Below are positions 43,571 to 52,072 of a stretch of 64,000 nt of DNA, in pieces; within the stretch, counting starts at the first letter, position 1; each line of letters begins with the position of its first letter. The stretch is from NCBI GenBank assembly GCA_950054155.1, contig CATLOT010000001.1:186001-250000 (forward strand), in the 5' to 3' direction. A program made the translations under genes and the position numbers. This DNA is from an uncultured Bacteriovoracaceae bacterium (GTDB taxonomy: Bacteria; Bdellovibrionota; Bacteriovoracia; Bacteriovoracales; Bacteriovoracaceae). The notes beneath the pieces are model-generated. The model saw only the letters and a program-made list of their open reading frames with translations, ran no database searches and was not told the origin of the DNA.

Positions 43571-45880
43571 CTAGAGGTTGATGTACCTGTTGAGATCGAT
43601 TTTTCCTCGCTCATTTGTGGATTTTATGACGGCGAGGTCAGAAACCTTATTATAGGTTTTCCAAAAGTCAGGAGCAGATCTTGATAGGCCATACTTTTTA
43701 AGTACTTTTAAGACAGCAGCATTGTGTGTCGCGCTTTTAAGGTCTTTATTGAAAGTCGAGATCTGAGACTCCTTTAAGGGAATAATGAAGTTTGCATAAC
43801 TTGATCCTGCACCTTTTATAATGTCAACACTATCCTTTTCAGGCCTTCTTCTGTCTCCCTCAAAGAACATCATGGCAACGTTGTAATGATCTTTATTATG
43901 AATGAGCGTATAGAGCTCAGATGAGTTTTTCTTCTCTATCAATAAATGAATGGTGTCTGGAAGGTATCTCGCCGTTTGAGATGAGAGGCTTTTGAGCTCA
44001 TCAAAGGGAGTCGTGCTTTCTTTATGTAGGTTTGACCTCTTCGTTTGAGTGGGGGTGTAGTAGTCGAGAATTAATTTCTTGAGGAGGCCTTCTTTTGTCG
44101 ATACTTGTGAGCGACTCTTGATCGAAGCTCCTTGATAGACATATTCCTTGCTTAGCTTTTCTTGAACATCGTCAGAGAGGATATCGGCAAGACTTTTAAG
44201 AAGGGATTCGTCTTTATTCGGAGTAGGGATATTCCAGTCTTTCCTTATTTGCTCTCTCTTTTCTTGGGGGAGAAATGAGAGAAAGAGGTCTTCGGAGGCA
44301 ACTCGACTGACCTCCATATAAAGACGGGAATTCACTTGGTGGAGAAGGGGGCCAAAAACGTTATAGCCTGCGCTAAGGTTATAATAGATAGATTCAAAAA
44401 CATGATAATCGAGAACCCACACTGTTTTTGGAACTCGTCCTCTTAGTCCGTGAAGGACAGTGGCGCTATCATAGTGGCGAAAAACAGTGATATTGGCATT
44501 GGGATCGTTATTATTACCTTGCCATAGAGAGTCAAGGCCAAGGGACTTGCCCTTGAGATGAGAGAACTTTGTTTCTACGGATTCCCAGTACCTCTTACGA
44601 AAGTTAACAAGAGGCTTGAGGTCTCCATCAAGTTTTGAGGGAAAGGCTGTCTGCTTGGCAACGTCATTGTAAGCGGCTTCTGATTGAATCAAGGGGTCTA
44701 CGCTCGGATCAAGAAAGAGAACCCAGAAGTGATCGTTTATAACATTGAGGGCCGTTTGACCGCGACAGACAGGACCTTTGATGAAGGTCATAATAAAGTA
44801 ATTACTGTGCTGAAGAAAGAAATTGTAGCGCGCTCTTGGTGGGATCACTTTAAAAGTTTTAAAAGGATTTGAGCCGGCAGAATCATACGCAGGCATCTTC
44901 TCGGGTTCTTTCTTCCAATTTGTCTTTAGAAAATCACGTTCTATGGTAGAGCGAATTTTTGCAGATAGTTTAAAAGGAATATTGGTTTTATGAACGAGTG
45001 TGTTTGTTATAGGTCTTAGACGATAGAAGAACTTCGTTGGAGGCTTTGAAAAAGGAAAGTCTGTAGCAACTTCGTTAATCGTTCCTTTTCGTGTCGTTGA
45101 ACGAACTAATCTGAAAGTAATATTGGGATAATCCTCAAAGTAAAGTGTTGCCAAAAAGAGGTGTTCGTAAAGATAGCGACTTACAATTTGTTCTTTAAGA
45201 CCTTTTTGATTCAGAAAATTTTCCCATGCCAAGATTTGCTTAGAGGTTTTTTGACGAAGGGAATCCTCCATTCTTTCTAGATCTGGTCCAGGAGCCCCTA
45301 GAGAGAGCCATGTCTGTATTTTATCAATCTCACCATCTGTAAGGGCAGGGAGTCCTAGAGGCATTCGTCCAGCCGGGTTGATTTCTCTGAACCTTTCAAG
45401 TTCGGACTCTTCTGTCGAAGTGATGCAAGCACGAGAGTACTCAGAATCATATTTTTGTTGTTTGCCAGACTCTATTCCCGGTGGAGTTGAGATGAGGTAT
45501 TCAAGGAGGTTGTGGGGATTGCCTTTGGTGACACTGAAAAAGCCTAGCTTTCTCCACTCCTGCGGATTTTTGGCATCGACATAGAGCCTTGTTGGTTTTC
45601 GGTTTCCAAAAGTTGAAAAGTCATAGAGATTATCCTGGCTTGCTCCCCTGGTAAGACCTTCATAACTTGTTAGGTTGAGTTGGCAGGGAGAATTATAACA
45701 AGAGTGGCAGGCGATACACTTTTGATCGAAAATTGGTTGGATATGTTGAGAGTGATAATCCTTTAAGGACATAACCTCCACTGTTGTTTCTTTCTGAGAC
45801 TCCTTTTCAAGATAAAGGTTCACAGCAATAACGGAGAGGATAATGATAGAAAATAAAAAGAAAATTTTAGATCTTAACAA
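43571..45880 (-). CDS. cti: Fatty acid cis-trans isomerase
   Basis: A periplasmic haem protein that converts cis to trans acyl chains in phospholipids under membrane stress. A membrane anchor (about 5-22) precedes the c-type haem motif CIACH (C55, C58, H59) and the long Cti body (769 residues, with LHGLRGRVPKTVWVLDYHVF and LYTLIHNKDHYNVAMMFFE segments, quoted in part). The length and the haem site at the N-end match Cti. A small gene (45901) lies 20 bases upstream on the same strand. Confidence 0.88.
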   Translation of the reverse strand: MLRSKIFFLFSIIILSVIAVNLYLEKESQKETTVEVMSLKDYHSQHIQPIFDQKCIACHSCYNSPCQLNLTSYEGLTRGASQDNLYDFSTFGNRKPTRLYVDAKNPQEWRKLGFFSVTKGNPHNLLEYLISTPPGIESGKQQKYDSEYSRACITSTEESELERFREINPAGRMPLGLPALTDGEIDKIQTWLSLGAPGPDLERMEDSLRQKTSKQILAWENFLNQKGLKEQIVSRYLYEHLFLATLYFEDYPNITFRLVRSTTRKGTINEVATDFPFSKPPTKFFYRLRPITNTLVHKTNIPFKLSAKIRSTIERDFLKTNWKKEPEKMPAYDSAGSNPFKTFKVIPPRARYNFFLQHSNYFIMTFIKGPVCRGQTALNVINDHFWVLFLDPSVDPLIQSEAAYNDVAKQTAFPSKLDGDLKPLVNFRKRYWESVETKFSHLKGKSLGLDSLWQGNNNDPNANITVFRHYDSATVLHGLRGRVPKTVWVLDYHVFESIYYNLSAGYNVFGPLLHQVNSRLYMEVSRVASEDLFLSFLPQEKREQIRKDWNIPTPNKDESLLKSLADILSDDVQEKLSKEYVYQGASIKSRSQVSTKEGLLKKLILDYYTPTQTKRSNLHKESTTPFDELKSLSSQTARYLPDTIHLLIEKKNSSELYTLIHNKDHYNVAMMFFEGDRRRPEKDSVDIIKGAGSSYANFIIPLKESQISTFNKDLKSATHNAAVLKVLKKYGLSRSAPDFWKTYNKVSDLAVIKSTNERGKIDLNRYINL

Positions 45881-45900
45881 TGGGTTCTCCCTAAGAAGGA

Positions 45901-46101
45901 TTATTCACTATGGGAGAGGTAACTCTCTACCATTTCTCTTTGGTTGTGCACTTCATGGGAAAAGGAGTTTTTAAACTTAAGGTAAACATCATTAGCTGAA
46001 ATTCTTTGGGCTTCATCGGCGTATTCGATTTCGCGCTCAGATCCCTTCTTGCGACCAATAACTTCACTTAGGATTTGCTTAAACGGCTTTCTCTGTTCCA
46101 T
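45901..46101 (-). CDS. Small hypothetical protein upstream of cti
   Basis: 66 residues with AAGGA before ATG 46101, charged and helical, without a signal peptide (KQILSEVIGRKKGSEREIEY). It would be co-transcribed with cti. No family recognised. Confidence 0.6.
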   Translation of the reverse strand: MEQRKPFKQILSEVIGRKKGSEREIEYADEAQRISANDVYLKFKNSFSHEVHNQREMVESYLSHSE

Positions 46102-46302
46102 GAGTCCTTCCTTTTTGAAGAGTACATACTTAATTTAACTCGATGCGGGGAGGATTGATTCTAGAGCTTGGGTAGATATTGTGTATTTCGCTACACATTC
46201 AAGTGCTCAAAAACTGGCTATGTCCCTGTTTTTTTTACAGTGTATCCAAGCAAAGTTCTTTACTATGTTAAATTAGCCCACCACTTATAACCCAGAGGAC
46301 TT

Positions 46303-47016
46303 ATGCGTAAACCAATGACTTTTCTGTCACTCTTCTTTTGCTTAAGTGTATTTTCAGCGACTAAGAACAGTGTGAAAGAACAGTATGAAATTGCTGAGAC
46401 ACAGACTCGACTCAAGCTTCAATCGCTTCTTTCTCAGCAGAATCAACCCAAGAGAATTAAAGAAATCGTTGGCGAGTTTCAGGCAGAATATGAAAAGAGC
46501 ATTAGAACGCTTAACAAACTGATCGATGAAACTCCATTAACAACATGGAATGCTTATCAAGAAGTGACTGATGGGTCTAAAGCCTATTCAACTCGTCTTC
46601 AAAAGTTTTTAACTTCGAAAACTGGGCAAGAAAGACTAAAGGGGTTTATTCAAGGTAAAGCTCTTCACTCAAAAAAAGTTGTTAAAGAAGCCCTTCAGTT
46701 TGATAAAGCCACTTTTAACACCTTTGATCAGACTTATGCGATTTATAAAAGAGTTGTTCAATCAGCAAACCCCCAAAAAACTGCTGAAGAAATAGCAAAA
46801 ATAACCAGAATTTGTGCTGAGCAGGTGAATGCAGAATCATTTTCTCTTTCCACGAAGAGCGAACGAAAGAGATTAGTGAGCCTCTATAAGAATTTGAGTA
46901 ATGAAGCCAAGTCATTTTCAGATCAATACCTTGAGAAGACGCTTGCTATTCAGCAGACTGCACTTAAATATTCGACAAAAATTCAAGAGTACTACATGAA
47001 AGCTCTAAACAAGTAG
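46303..47016 (+). CDS. Exported helical protein
   Basis: A signal peptide (MRKPMTFLSLFFCLSVFSAT) precedes a 215-residue, almost fully helical protein rich in Lys, Glu, Gln and Ser with one internal Cys (ITRICAEQ). No family recognised. It is followed at two bases by the next gene, so they share an operon. An inverted repeat TGTGTA/TACACA (46180-46197) lies upstream in the divergent region facing the cti group. Confidence 0.6.
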   Translation: MRKPMTFLSLFFCLSVFSATKNSVKEQYEIAETQTRLKLQSLLSQQNQPKRIKEIVGEFQAEYEKSIRTLNKLIDETPLTTWNAYQEVTDGSKAYSTRLQKFLTSKTGQERLKGFIQGKALHSKKVVKEALQFDKATFNTFDQTYAIYKRVVQSANPQKTAEEIAKITRICAEQVNAESFSLSTKSERKRLVSLYKNLSNEAKSFSDQYLEKTLAIQQTALKYSTKIQEYYMKALNK

Positions 47017-47018
47017 CT

Positions 47019-47720
47019 ATGACCTGGGGGATTGTTGGATTAGGATGGCTTGGTCACGAACTTAGTAAAGTTCTTAAGGGCAGAGGTGAGTGCTGCTGGG
47101 GAACTCATAGAAGTGACTTCACATTTGGAAAGGATTCGTTTCCTAATTATCCTGCGCGTATTCTCTTTTTGAACACACCTCCACTCACAGAGTTAAATCC
47201 GAGAACCTTTGCCGATGAGATAAGTTCAGAGGCAGAGCAAATTATTTTCATCAGTTCGACCTCAGTATATGGAAACCTTAAGGGGGTTTGCACGGAGGAC
47301 ACTCTACCTGCGCCACAAACAAAACGAGCTCAATGGCTTGTTGAAGTTGAAAAACAATTGCTGGATCGCTTTGATCAAAAGCTTTTGATCATAAGGCCTG
47401 GTGGACTTATTGGTGAAGATCGTCATCCTGTCTATAGTATTCCTAAGGATCGTGAGCTAGAGGGAGGGAAAGATGTCGTCAATCTTATTCATAGAAAAGA
47501 CTTGATTGAGATCATCATAAGGTCTTCTAATCTGGGTTTTACTGGTATTTTGAACGCCGTATCTCCTGAACATCCAGAGAAAGGTAGTTATTATTGTGAG
47601 ATGGCAACGAGGCTTGGTCTGGATATTCCTCTTTACAAAGACTCCTCTAAAAACTCCAAAGAAGTGAACTCTCTCCATGTTGGAAATTTCTTTAAAGACT
47701 GGACTTCACTAATATTCTAG
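47019..47720 (+). CDS. NAD(P)-binding SDR-like protein (YeeZ type)
   Basis: GIVGLGWLGHELSKVLKG is the nucleotide-binding turn at the N-terminus, followed by FLNTPPL, FISSTSVYG, IIRPGGLIG and DVVNLIHRKDLIEII. The order is that of atypical epimerase-like SDRs such as YeeZ. It lacks a typical YxxxK; KRAQWLVEVEK lies near the usual site. About 233 residues. Function unknown. Confidence 0.75.
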   Translation: MTWGIVGLGWLGHELSKVLKGRGECCWGTHRSDFTFGKDSFPNYPARILFLNTPPLTELNPRTFADEISSEAEQIIFISSTSVYGNLKGVCTEDTLPAPQTKRAQWLVEVEKQLLDRFDQKLLIIRPGGLIGEDRHPVYSIPKDRELEGGKDVVNLIHRKDLIEIIIRSSNLGFTGILNAVSPEHPEKGSYYCEMATRLGLDIPLYKDSSKNSKEVNSLHVGNFFKDWTSLIF

Positions 47721-47765
47721 GGCTCTTCACACTTAAGGGTGTTTTCACTGCATCATAAGGCATAA

Positions 47766-47794
47766 AAAAAGCCATCTTATAAAGACGGCTTTTT
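47766..47794. terminator. Terminator downstream of the SDR gene
   Basis: AAAAAGCC and GGCTTTTT pair, with inner TCTT/AAGA and one mismatch, giving A and T runs on both sides. It serves the SDR gene; read on the minus strand it also follows a tRNA 3'-end copy (47800-47810). Confidence 0.85.
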
Positions 47795-47799
47795 GTTTT

Positions 47800-47810
47800 T
47801 GGTGGGTCAT
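47800..47810 (-). repeat. Extra copy of the tRNA 3' end (copy 1)
   Basis: On the minus strand this reads ATGACCCACCA, identical to the last 11 bases of the tRNA at 48940 (3' acceptor strand, discriminator and CCA), and is followed by a terminator hairpin as at the tRNA itself. No tRNA body is attached. Confidence 0.6.
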
Positions 47811-47860
47811 TGATGTCACTAGTTGAACTCTTGAGAGATTGATCTTGTTTTTTTTGTAGT

Positions 47861-47882
47861 AATTTGACTGGTAAGTCAAATT
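47861..47882. promoter_or_regulatory. Perfect 9-bp inverted repeat before the island lipoprotein
   Basis: AATTTGACT and AGTCAAATT flank GGTA. No T tract follows. It lies 135 bases upstream of the lipoprotein gene at 48017 and could be an operator. Confidence 0.35.
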
Positions 47883-48016
47883 GTCATTTATGGATTGTAG
47901 ATATGGTTTTATTGAAATTTATAAAAGGATAAGGTGCGTGTAATTATTTCATAGGTGGATTCTTATTATCTAACGCAAGGTCTAGGATAAACTAAACAAA
48001 TAAATAAAAGGGAAAA

Positions 48017-48577
48017 ATGTCTATGAAAAATTTTTTAAACTCATTGTTATTTACTTTACTAATATCACTAACTGGTTGCTTTAATTCTTACACCCATTCA
48101 CTGTGTGCTGGAAAAACTCAAGTAAATCTTAATTCCTATGTTGGAGAATACTCAATGTATATGAATTTTCTTGGACAGGAAGTAAAAGAAGGAAAACTAG
48201 ACTTTAAAAAAGGATCTAGTCAGGGAACTTACTCTTTGTATGATGAATATGGGGAAATCTCTTTCGAAGATATGGTAAGTTGTAAGGTAGGAAATCAAAT
48301 TATTCTTGAATCAGAGATGGAGACCGAATCAGGGAATACTACCTCTCTTTTTAGCACAATGTTAGTAGAAGTTAATCCTAATAATGAACTCATTTTGAGC
48401 TTATCGGAATTAGACTATGATCTGTTGTCACAAGATAATGTTCCAACAGTTGAGCTTGCCCCAGATGCTTCCTATGGCCTAGGTGAAGTATTAGTTGCGA
48501 TTGAAAATCAAAATCTAACAGCCAAAGAAGTTCTTCTATATTTTAATAAACCAGGTATTATACAAATAAAAAAGTAA
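48017..48577 (+). CDS. Low-GC lipoprotein gene inside the tRNA-repeat island
   Basis: A signal with lipobox LISLTGC (Cys20 or so) leads a 165-residue beta-rich domain (VGEYSMYMNFLGQEVKEGKL, DFKKGSSQGTYSLYDEYGE). AGGGAAAAA precedes the ATG; a second ATG follows two codons later. It has fewer G and C than its neighbours and sits between tRNA 3'-end copies, which suggests acquisition. No family recognised. Confidence 0.65.
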   Translation: MSMKNFLNSLLFTLLISLTGCFNSYTHSLCAGKTQVNLNSYVGEYSMYMNFLGQEVKEGKLDFKKGSSQGTYSLYDEYGEISFEDMVSCKVGNQIILESEMETESGNTTSLFSTMLVEVNPNNELILSLSELDYDLLSQDNVPTVELAPDASYGLGEVLVAIENQNLTAKEVLLYFNKPGIIQIKK

Positions 48578-48643
48578 GGTTGACTAAGGGTTCAGAATTA
48601 TCCTTTTAGGCGAGTTCTTGATAATATAAACTATCCTTTAAAA

Positions 48644-48681
48644 ATAAACTAAGCCATCACGTCAAAGATGGCTTTGTTTAT
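48644..48681. terminator. Long bidirectional terminator after the island lipoprotein
   Basis: AAGCCATC and GATGGCTT form the core, extended by ATAAAC/GTTTAT outside one mismatched pair. A T-rich run follows on the plus strand. Confidence 0.8.
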
Positions 48682-48737
48682 TTTTGATCTGTTGTTACAT
48701 TAAGACTAAACTTTTTCTTTATCGAAAAAGTGAGAAA

Positions 48738-48748
48738 TGGTGGGTCAT
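48738..48748 (-). repeat. Extra copy of the tRNA 3' end (copy 2)
   Basis: Reads ATGACCCACCA on the minus strand, identical to the tRNA 3' end, followed by a weak hairpin (ACTTTTTC/GAAAAAGT). No tRNA body precedes it, though CTGGACTTG of the T-arm recurs about 17 bases away. Confidence 0.6.
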
Positions 48749-48886
48749 GCGTTCCACACTGGGCTGGACTTGGTCTCATGCGGTCGGCTTCGTGCCTCCC
48801 TTTTCGACCCGGTTCAGTCGCTTCCGTTCGCTTCACGCTCACTCTTCGCCTAGCGGCGCGCTCTTTCACTTCAAATCCATCATGCC
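48749..48886. other. GC-rich non-coding patch next to the tRNA
   Basis: About 140 bases much richer in G and C than the surroundings, with repeated CGCTTCCGTTCGCTTCACGC-like words. Frames through it (for example 48730-48969) run into the tRNA and look artificial. I see no gene; it may be a remnant or structured repeat. Confidence 0.4.
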
Positions 48887-48893
48887 AAAAAAA

Positions 48894-48935
48894 AACCTCT
48901 CAGAATATTCACTTACGTTCATATCCTAAGAGGTT
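48894..48935 (-). terminator. tRNA terminator
   Basis: AACCTCT and AGAGGTT close a longer imperfect stem and, on the minus strand, run into nine T. It starts four bases after the tRNA CCA end. Confidence 0.8.
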
Positions 48936-48939
48936 TTTC

Positions 48940-49016
48940 TGGTGGGTCATACTGGACTTGAACCAGTGACCACCCGGTTATGAGCCGGGGGCTCTAACCA
49001 ACTGAGCTAATGACCC
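48940..49016 (-). tRNA. tRNA with CAU anticodon (Met elongator or Ile2)
   Basis: A 77-base cloverleaf: acceptor GGGTCAT/ATGACCC (seven pairs), D stem GCTC/GAGC, anticodon stem CCCGG/CCGGG with loop CTCATAA (anticodon CAU), T stem ACTGG/CCAGT, loop TTCAAGT, and an encoded CCA. CAU is used by tRNA-Met and by tRNA-Ile2 after lysidine modification; the sequence alone does not settle which. Two extra copies of its last 11 bases lie downstream. Confidence 0.95.
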
Positions 49017-49114
49017 TCAATTGATGTGAAGAATAAAATAACTTAGGTGGGGGTGATTGGTAAAGTGAGAATGGTGCCAAGGTGTGCTAAAGTGGGAGAG
49101 AAGAGGAAGAATTT

Positions 49115-49942
49115 ATGACTAATGAGGCACCGAGTTGGCAAGGACGTGAGTTTTGCCGCTATTCAGCAACAGGAAATACCTTTCTTATTTTTGATAATCG
49201 AAAAGAGGATTTATCGACTCTGGAAAAAGGAGTCTATGCCTCTTGGTGTTCTAAGCACAATGTGGATGGGTTGCTCTTTGTGGAAAACCCTCAAAAATCT
49301 GAGCTTGATTTTCACATGCGCTATCTTAACGCCGATGGTGGTGAGGTTGAGATGTGTGGAAATGGTGCGCGCTCAATTCTCCACTTCTATAGTCAGGTCT
49401 TGGGCGAGAAAGCAAAAGCAAAGCGCTATCATTTCTCAACACAGAAAGGCGAATATCTTGGTGAGAGCAGTGAGCTCTTTCCTATTCAAATGACCGAGTT
49501 GAGGGAATGGGGAAATATTGATGTCAGTGACCTTTTTTCTCCCCAGCTTTCTAGTGATTACCTCAATACGGGTGTTCCCCATGCACTCTATGAAGTTTCC
49601 AATTCACAGGAGCTTCAAGAGATTCAATTGCAAGAAGTTGGATCAAAGATTCGTTATGATGAGAGATTTGAAAGAGGAGTGAATGCGAACTTCTTTTGTG
49701 TTCTTGGACCTGGTCATCTTCGCATGCGAACTTACGAGCGTGGGGTTGAAGGAGAAACTCTGAGTTGTGGCACGGGCGCGACTGCAGTTGCTCTTAGTGT
49801 AGCCAAAAATAAGTCATGGGCTTCTCCAATTCGTATTGAAGTGGGAGGGGGAACTTTAGAGATTAGTTTTAATCAGGACTTTTCGGAGGTCTTTCTCGCG
49901 GGTCCTGTTGATCTTTTAGAAAGAAACACACTTAAAGCGTAG
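49115..49942 (+). CDS. dapF: Diaminopimelate epimerase
   Basis: Interconverts LL- and meso-diaminopimelate for lysine and peptidoglycan. The paired catalytic Cys are C81 in EMCGNGARS and C218 in LSCGTGATAVALS. FCRYSATGNTFLIFDN at the N-terminus and VPHALYEV are further signatures. 275 residues fit. Its 3' end overlaps the convergent VanZ-like gene by 70 bases. Confidence 0.95.
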   Translation: MTNEAPSWQGREFCRYSATGNTFLIFDNRKEDLSTLEKGVYASWCSKHNVDGLLFVENPQKSELDFHMRYLNADGGEVEMCGNGARSILHFYSQVLGEKAKAKRYHFSTQKGEYLGESSELFPIQMTELREWGNIDVSDLFSPQLSSDYLNTGVPHALYEVSNSQELQEIQLQEVGSKIRYDERFERGVNANFFCVLGPGHLRMRTYERGVEGETLSCGTGATAVALSVAKNKSWASPIRIEVGGGTLEISFNQDFSEVFLAGPVDLLERNTLKA

Positions 49943-50232
49943 GCGATAGCCAGGCCGCTACAGTTTCCCACCATATCAAGCACGGAAAAGCCGCGACCGA
50001 CAAGGGGTTGGATGTATTCGATTGCGATTCCCTGAATCGTAAGAAGAACAAAGATGATTTCTTTGGGGTATTGAGCGCGATAAAAGACCATAAAGAGGAA
50101 GAAGTAGAGCCCTGCGTGCACCTCAGCGAGGCCCGAGTTCTCGATAAGTTCCACTTTTTGTTTAAAGGGATAGAGAAAAGCGATAAGCGCTACAATATTG
50201 GAAGCCCATGCAATGAGACGTGATGGATTCAA
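49873..50232 (-). CDS. VanZ-like membrane protein
   Basis: 119 residues with three or four apolar helices and a VanZ-type middle (HAGLYFFLFMVF, IEYIQPLVGRGFSVLDMVGNCSGLAIAY). The DMVGNxxG pattern is typical. The last 23 codons overlap dapF; start at 50232 overlaps the 5' region of the gene at 50271. VanZ relatives affect teicoplanin resistance in some bacteria, but most are of unknown role. Confidence 0.75.
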   Translation of the reverse strand: MNPSRLIAWASNIVALIAFLYPFKQKVELIENSGLAEVHAGLYFFLFMVFYRAQYPKEIIFVLLTIQGIAIEYIQPLVGRGFSVLDMVGNCSGLAIAYALSVFLSKRSTGPARKTSEKS

Positions 50233-50270
50233 TTCTTTTCCTTTTGAGAAAAAATCACTACAATTTTTCT

Positions 50271-50693
50271 ATGTTCGTATTAAAACCTATCTTTATTATC
50301 ATTTTAAGCATTATTTCATTTAATGCTCATTCAAGACTTTTTTTAAATGTCTCTATTGTTAATAAGAAAGGTATTGATAAGGGACTAACTCTTGGAAGCG
50401 AACTTCACTCGATCGAAGAAGTTAATCGCAAAGAAAATATTGTTCTTAAGATGCGCTCAGGAATTCAGGTCGTCCTCAACGCACGTTTTTCTGACAAGCC
50501 CCAAGAAGACACAACACTCTATGGGCCCTCCTCTGAGGTGATGATTACGGGAAAGATTCTTGATGATCGTAACGAAGTCCTCAAGGACTTCTCTGAAAAG
50601 CCACTCTATATTGCTCTTGATGATTCTTCAGTTGTGATTCATTCAAAAGATTCACAGCTTGTTGAGGTCTCTATTGTTCCTCATCTTAAATAA
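50271..50693 (+). CDS. Small exported protein of unknown function
   Basis: I chose ATG 50271, which opens with a signal peptide (MFVLKPIFIIILSIISFNAHS); an upstream in-frame start at 50220 lacks this logic. The mature ~120 residues are mostly beta (LFLNVSIVNKKG, VVLNARFSDKPQ, VEVSIVPHLK). Eight bases separate it from tlyA. Confidence 0.6.
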   Translation: MFVLKPIFIIILSIISFNAHSRLFLNVSIVNKKGIDKGLTLGSELHSIEEVNRKENIVLKMRSGIQVVLNARFSDKPQEDTTLYGPSSEVMITGKILDDRNEVLKDFSEKPLYIALDDSSVVIHSKDSQLVEVSIVPHLK

Positions 50694-50701
50694 GGACTTT
50701 A

Positions 50702-51433
50702 ATGAGACTTGATCAAGCCCTCGTTCAAAGACAACTTATTTCGACTCGTTCTCAAGCGGGACAACTTATAAAAGAGGGGGCCGTCTCAGTAAATGGCAGT
50801 CCTATCAAGAAACCTTCCTTTCAGGTTGGTGAAGAAGACGAGATTCATATTGCCAAGGAGAACCTATGGGTTGGTCGAGGAGCCGAAAAGCTAGCAGGGG
50901 CTCACGCTGATTTTTCACTCGACTTTAAGGACAAGATTGTCGCTGATATGGGGGCTTCCACGGGAGGCTTTGTTGAATACAGCCTTTACCATGGTGCCAA
51001 GAAGGTTTACGCGGTTGACGTTGGTCATGATCAGTTGGCGCAGAAGTTAAGGGATGACCCGCGGGTCATCAATAGAGAAGGCACTAATATAAAAAATGGC
51101 GTTGAGCTTGAAGAACTTTGTGATCTTATCGTCGTCGACCTTAGCTTTATTTCACTTACTCATGTCCTTGAGCCAATAAGAGCTTGTGCAAAAGAGAATG
51201 GGGAGTTAGTGATCTTAGTGAAACCTCAGTTTGAGGTGGGCAGAGAGTCTCTGGGTAAGAAAGGGCTTGTAAGAGATCAAAGTGCGGTAGAGGAAGCTCT
51301 TGAAAAAATCAAAGAAACTTTACAGGGCTTGGAGATGGAACTCTTGAAAGTTTCCCCTTGTCGCGTTAAAGGCAATAAGTCTGGAAATCAGGAATACTTT
51401 TTTTACGTAAGAAATCATTGGAGAAATATATGA
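50702..51433 (+). CDS. tlyA: TlyA-type rRNA 2'-O-methyltransferase
   Basis: An N-terminal S4 RNA-binding domain (RLDQALVQRQLISTRSQAGQLI, VNGSPIKKPSFQV, in part) joins an FtsJ/RrmJ methyltransferase domain: SAM motif ADMGASTGGFVEYSL, then AVDVGHDQL, VDLSFISLTHVL and VKPQFEVG. TlyA proteins 2'-O-methylate cytidines in 16S and/or 23S rRNA; some were annotated as haemolysins. The stop overlaps the next ATG. Confidence 0.92.
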   Translation: MRLDQALVQRQLISTRSQAGQLIKEGAVSVNGSPIKKPSFQVGEEDEIHIAKENLWVGRGAEKLAGAHADFSLDFKDKIVADMGASTGGFVEYSLYHGAKKVYAVDVGHDQLAQKLRDDPRVINREGTNIKNGVELEELCDLIVVDLSFISLTHVLEPIRACAKENGELVILVKPQFEVGRESLGKKGLVRDQSAVEEALEKIKETLQGLEMELLKVSPCRVKGNKSGNQEYFFYVRNHWRNI

Positions 51434-51969
51434 AGAAGATATGCGTCTTTTGTGGATCAAGCTCTGGAAAGAGTGAAAATTATGTCGCCGACGCCTCATC
51501 CCTTGGTGAAATGATGGCCAAGAAGGAAATTGGACTTGTTTATGGCGGAGCTTCGATTGGTGTCATGGGGGCTGTCGCCAATGGCTGCCTCGAGAATGGG
51601 GGAAGTGTATGGGGAGTTATTCCCCAGTCTATTATTGATCTTGAAGTTGGTCATCAAAACCTCACGGGCCTTGAAGTTGTGGATAGTATGCACACAAGGA
51701 AGGCCCGTATGTATGAGCTCTCCGATGCTTTCTTTGCCCTTCCTGGGGGAATGGGTACTCTGGATGAGTTATGCGAGATCATCACCTGGGCCCAACTGGG
51801 TTATCACGCAAAGCCTTGTTATGTGATCAATAAAGATGGCTTCTTTGATTACCTTTTGCGTCATTTTCGCCATGCGAATGAAGAAGGCTTTTTGAGTGAT
51901 GAGCACATGAATCTCTTTAAAGAATTTGATTCTTATGAGTCAGCGCTTGAGGACTTTCTCGCACACTAA
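51430..51969 (+). CDS. LOG-family nucleoside 5'-monophosphate phosphoribohydrolase
   Basis: ATG 51430 overlaps the tlyA stop and has GGAG upstream; an earlier TTG at 51418 is not needed. CVFCGSSSG, GLVYGGASIGVMGAVA, SMHTRKARMYELSDAFFALP and PGGMGTLDELCEIITW are the LOG signatures (PGGxGTxxE catalytic). Formerly called lysine decarboxylase family; homologues release base from nucleotide monophosphates. Confidence 0.9.
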   Translation: MKKICVFCGSSSGKSENYVADASSLGEMMAKKEIGLVYGGASIGVMGAVANGCLENGGSVWGVIPQSIIDLEVGHQNLTGLEVVDSMHTRKARMYELSDAFFALPGGMGTLDELCEIITWAQLGYHAKPCYVINKDGFFDYLLRHFRHANEEGFLSDEHMNLFKEFDSYESALEDFLAH

Positions 51970-52072
51970 AAATCTAAGAACGAAATTGCCAGATTTTAGT
52001 CGATGACCTATACTGCAAGTCGATAAATAATCTAACCTTTTGATTTTACGAAGTCCGTGAGGAGAGCACTGT

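Noticed and set aside
46180-46197. TGTGTA-N6-TACACA as a CRP site
   Set aside because: The half-site spacing is two bases too wide for CRP; it is only noted as an inverted repeat.
48684-48969. Overlapping frames across the GC-rich patch
   Set aside because: They run into the tRNA and the terminator hairpin and have no ribosome site.
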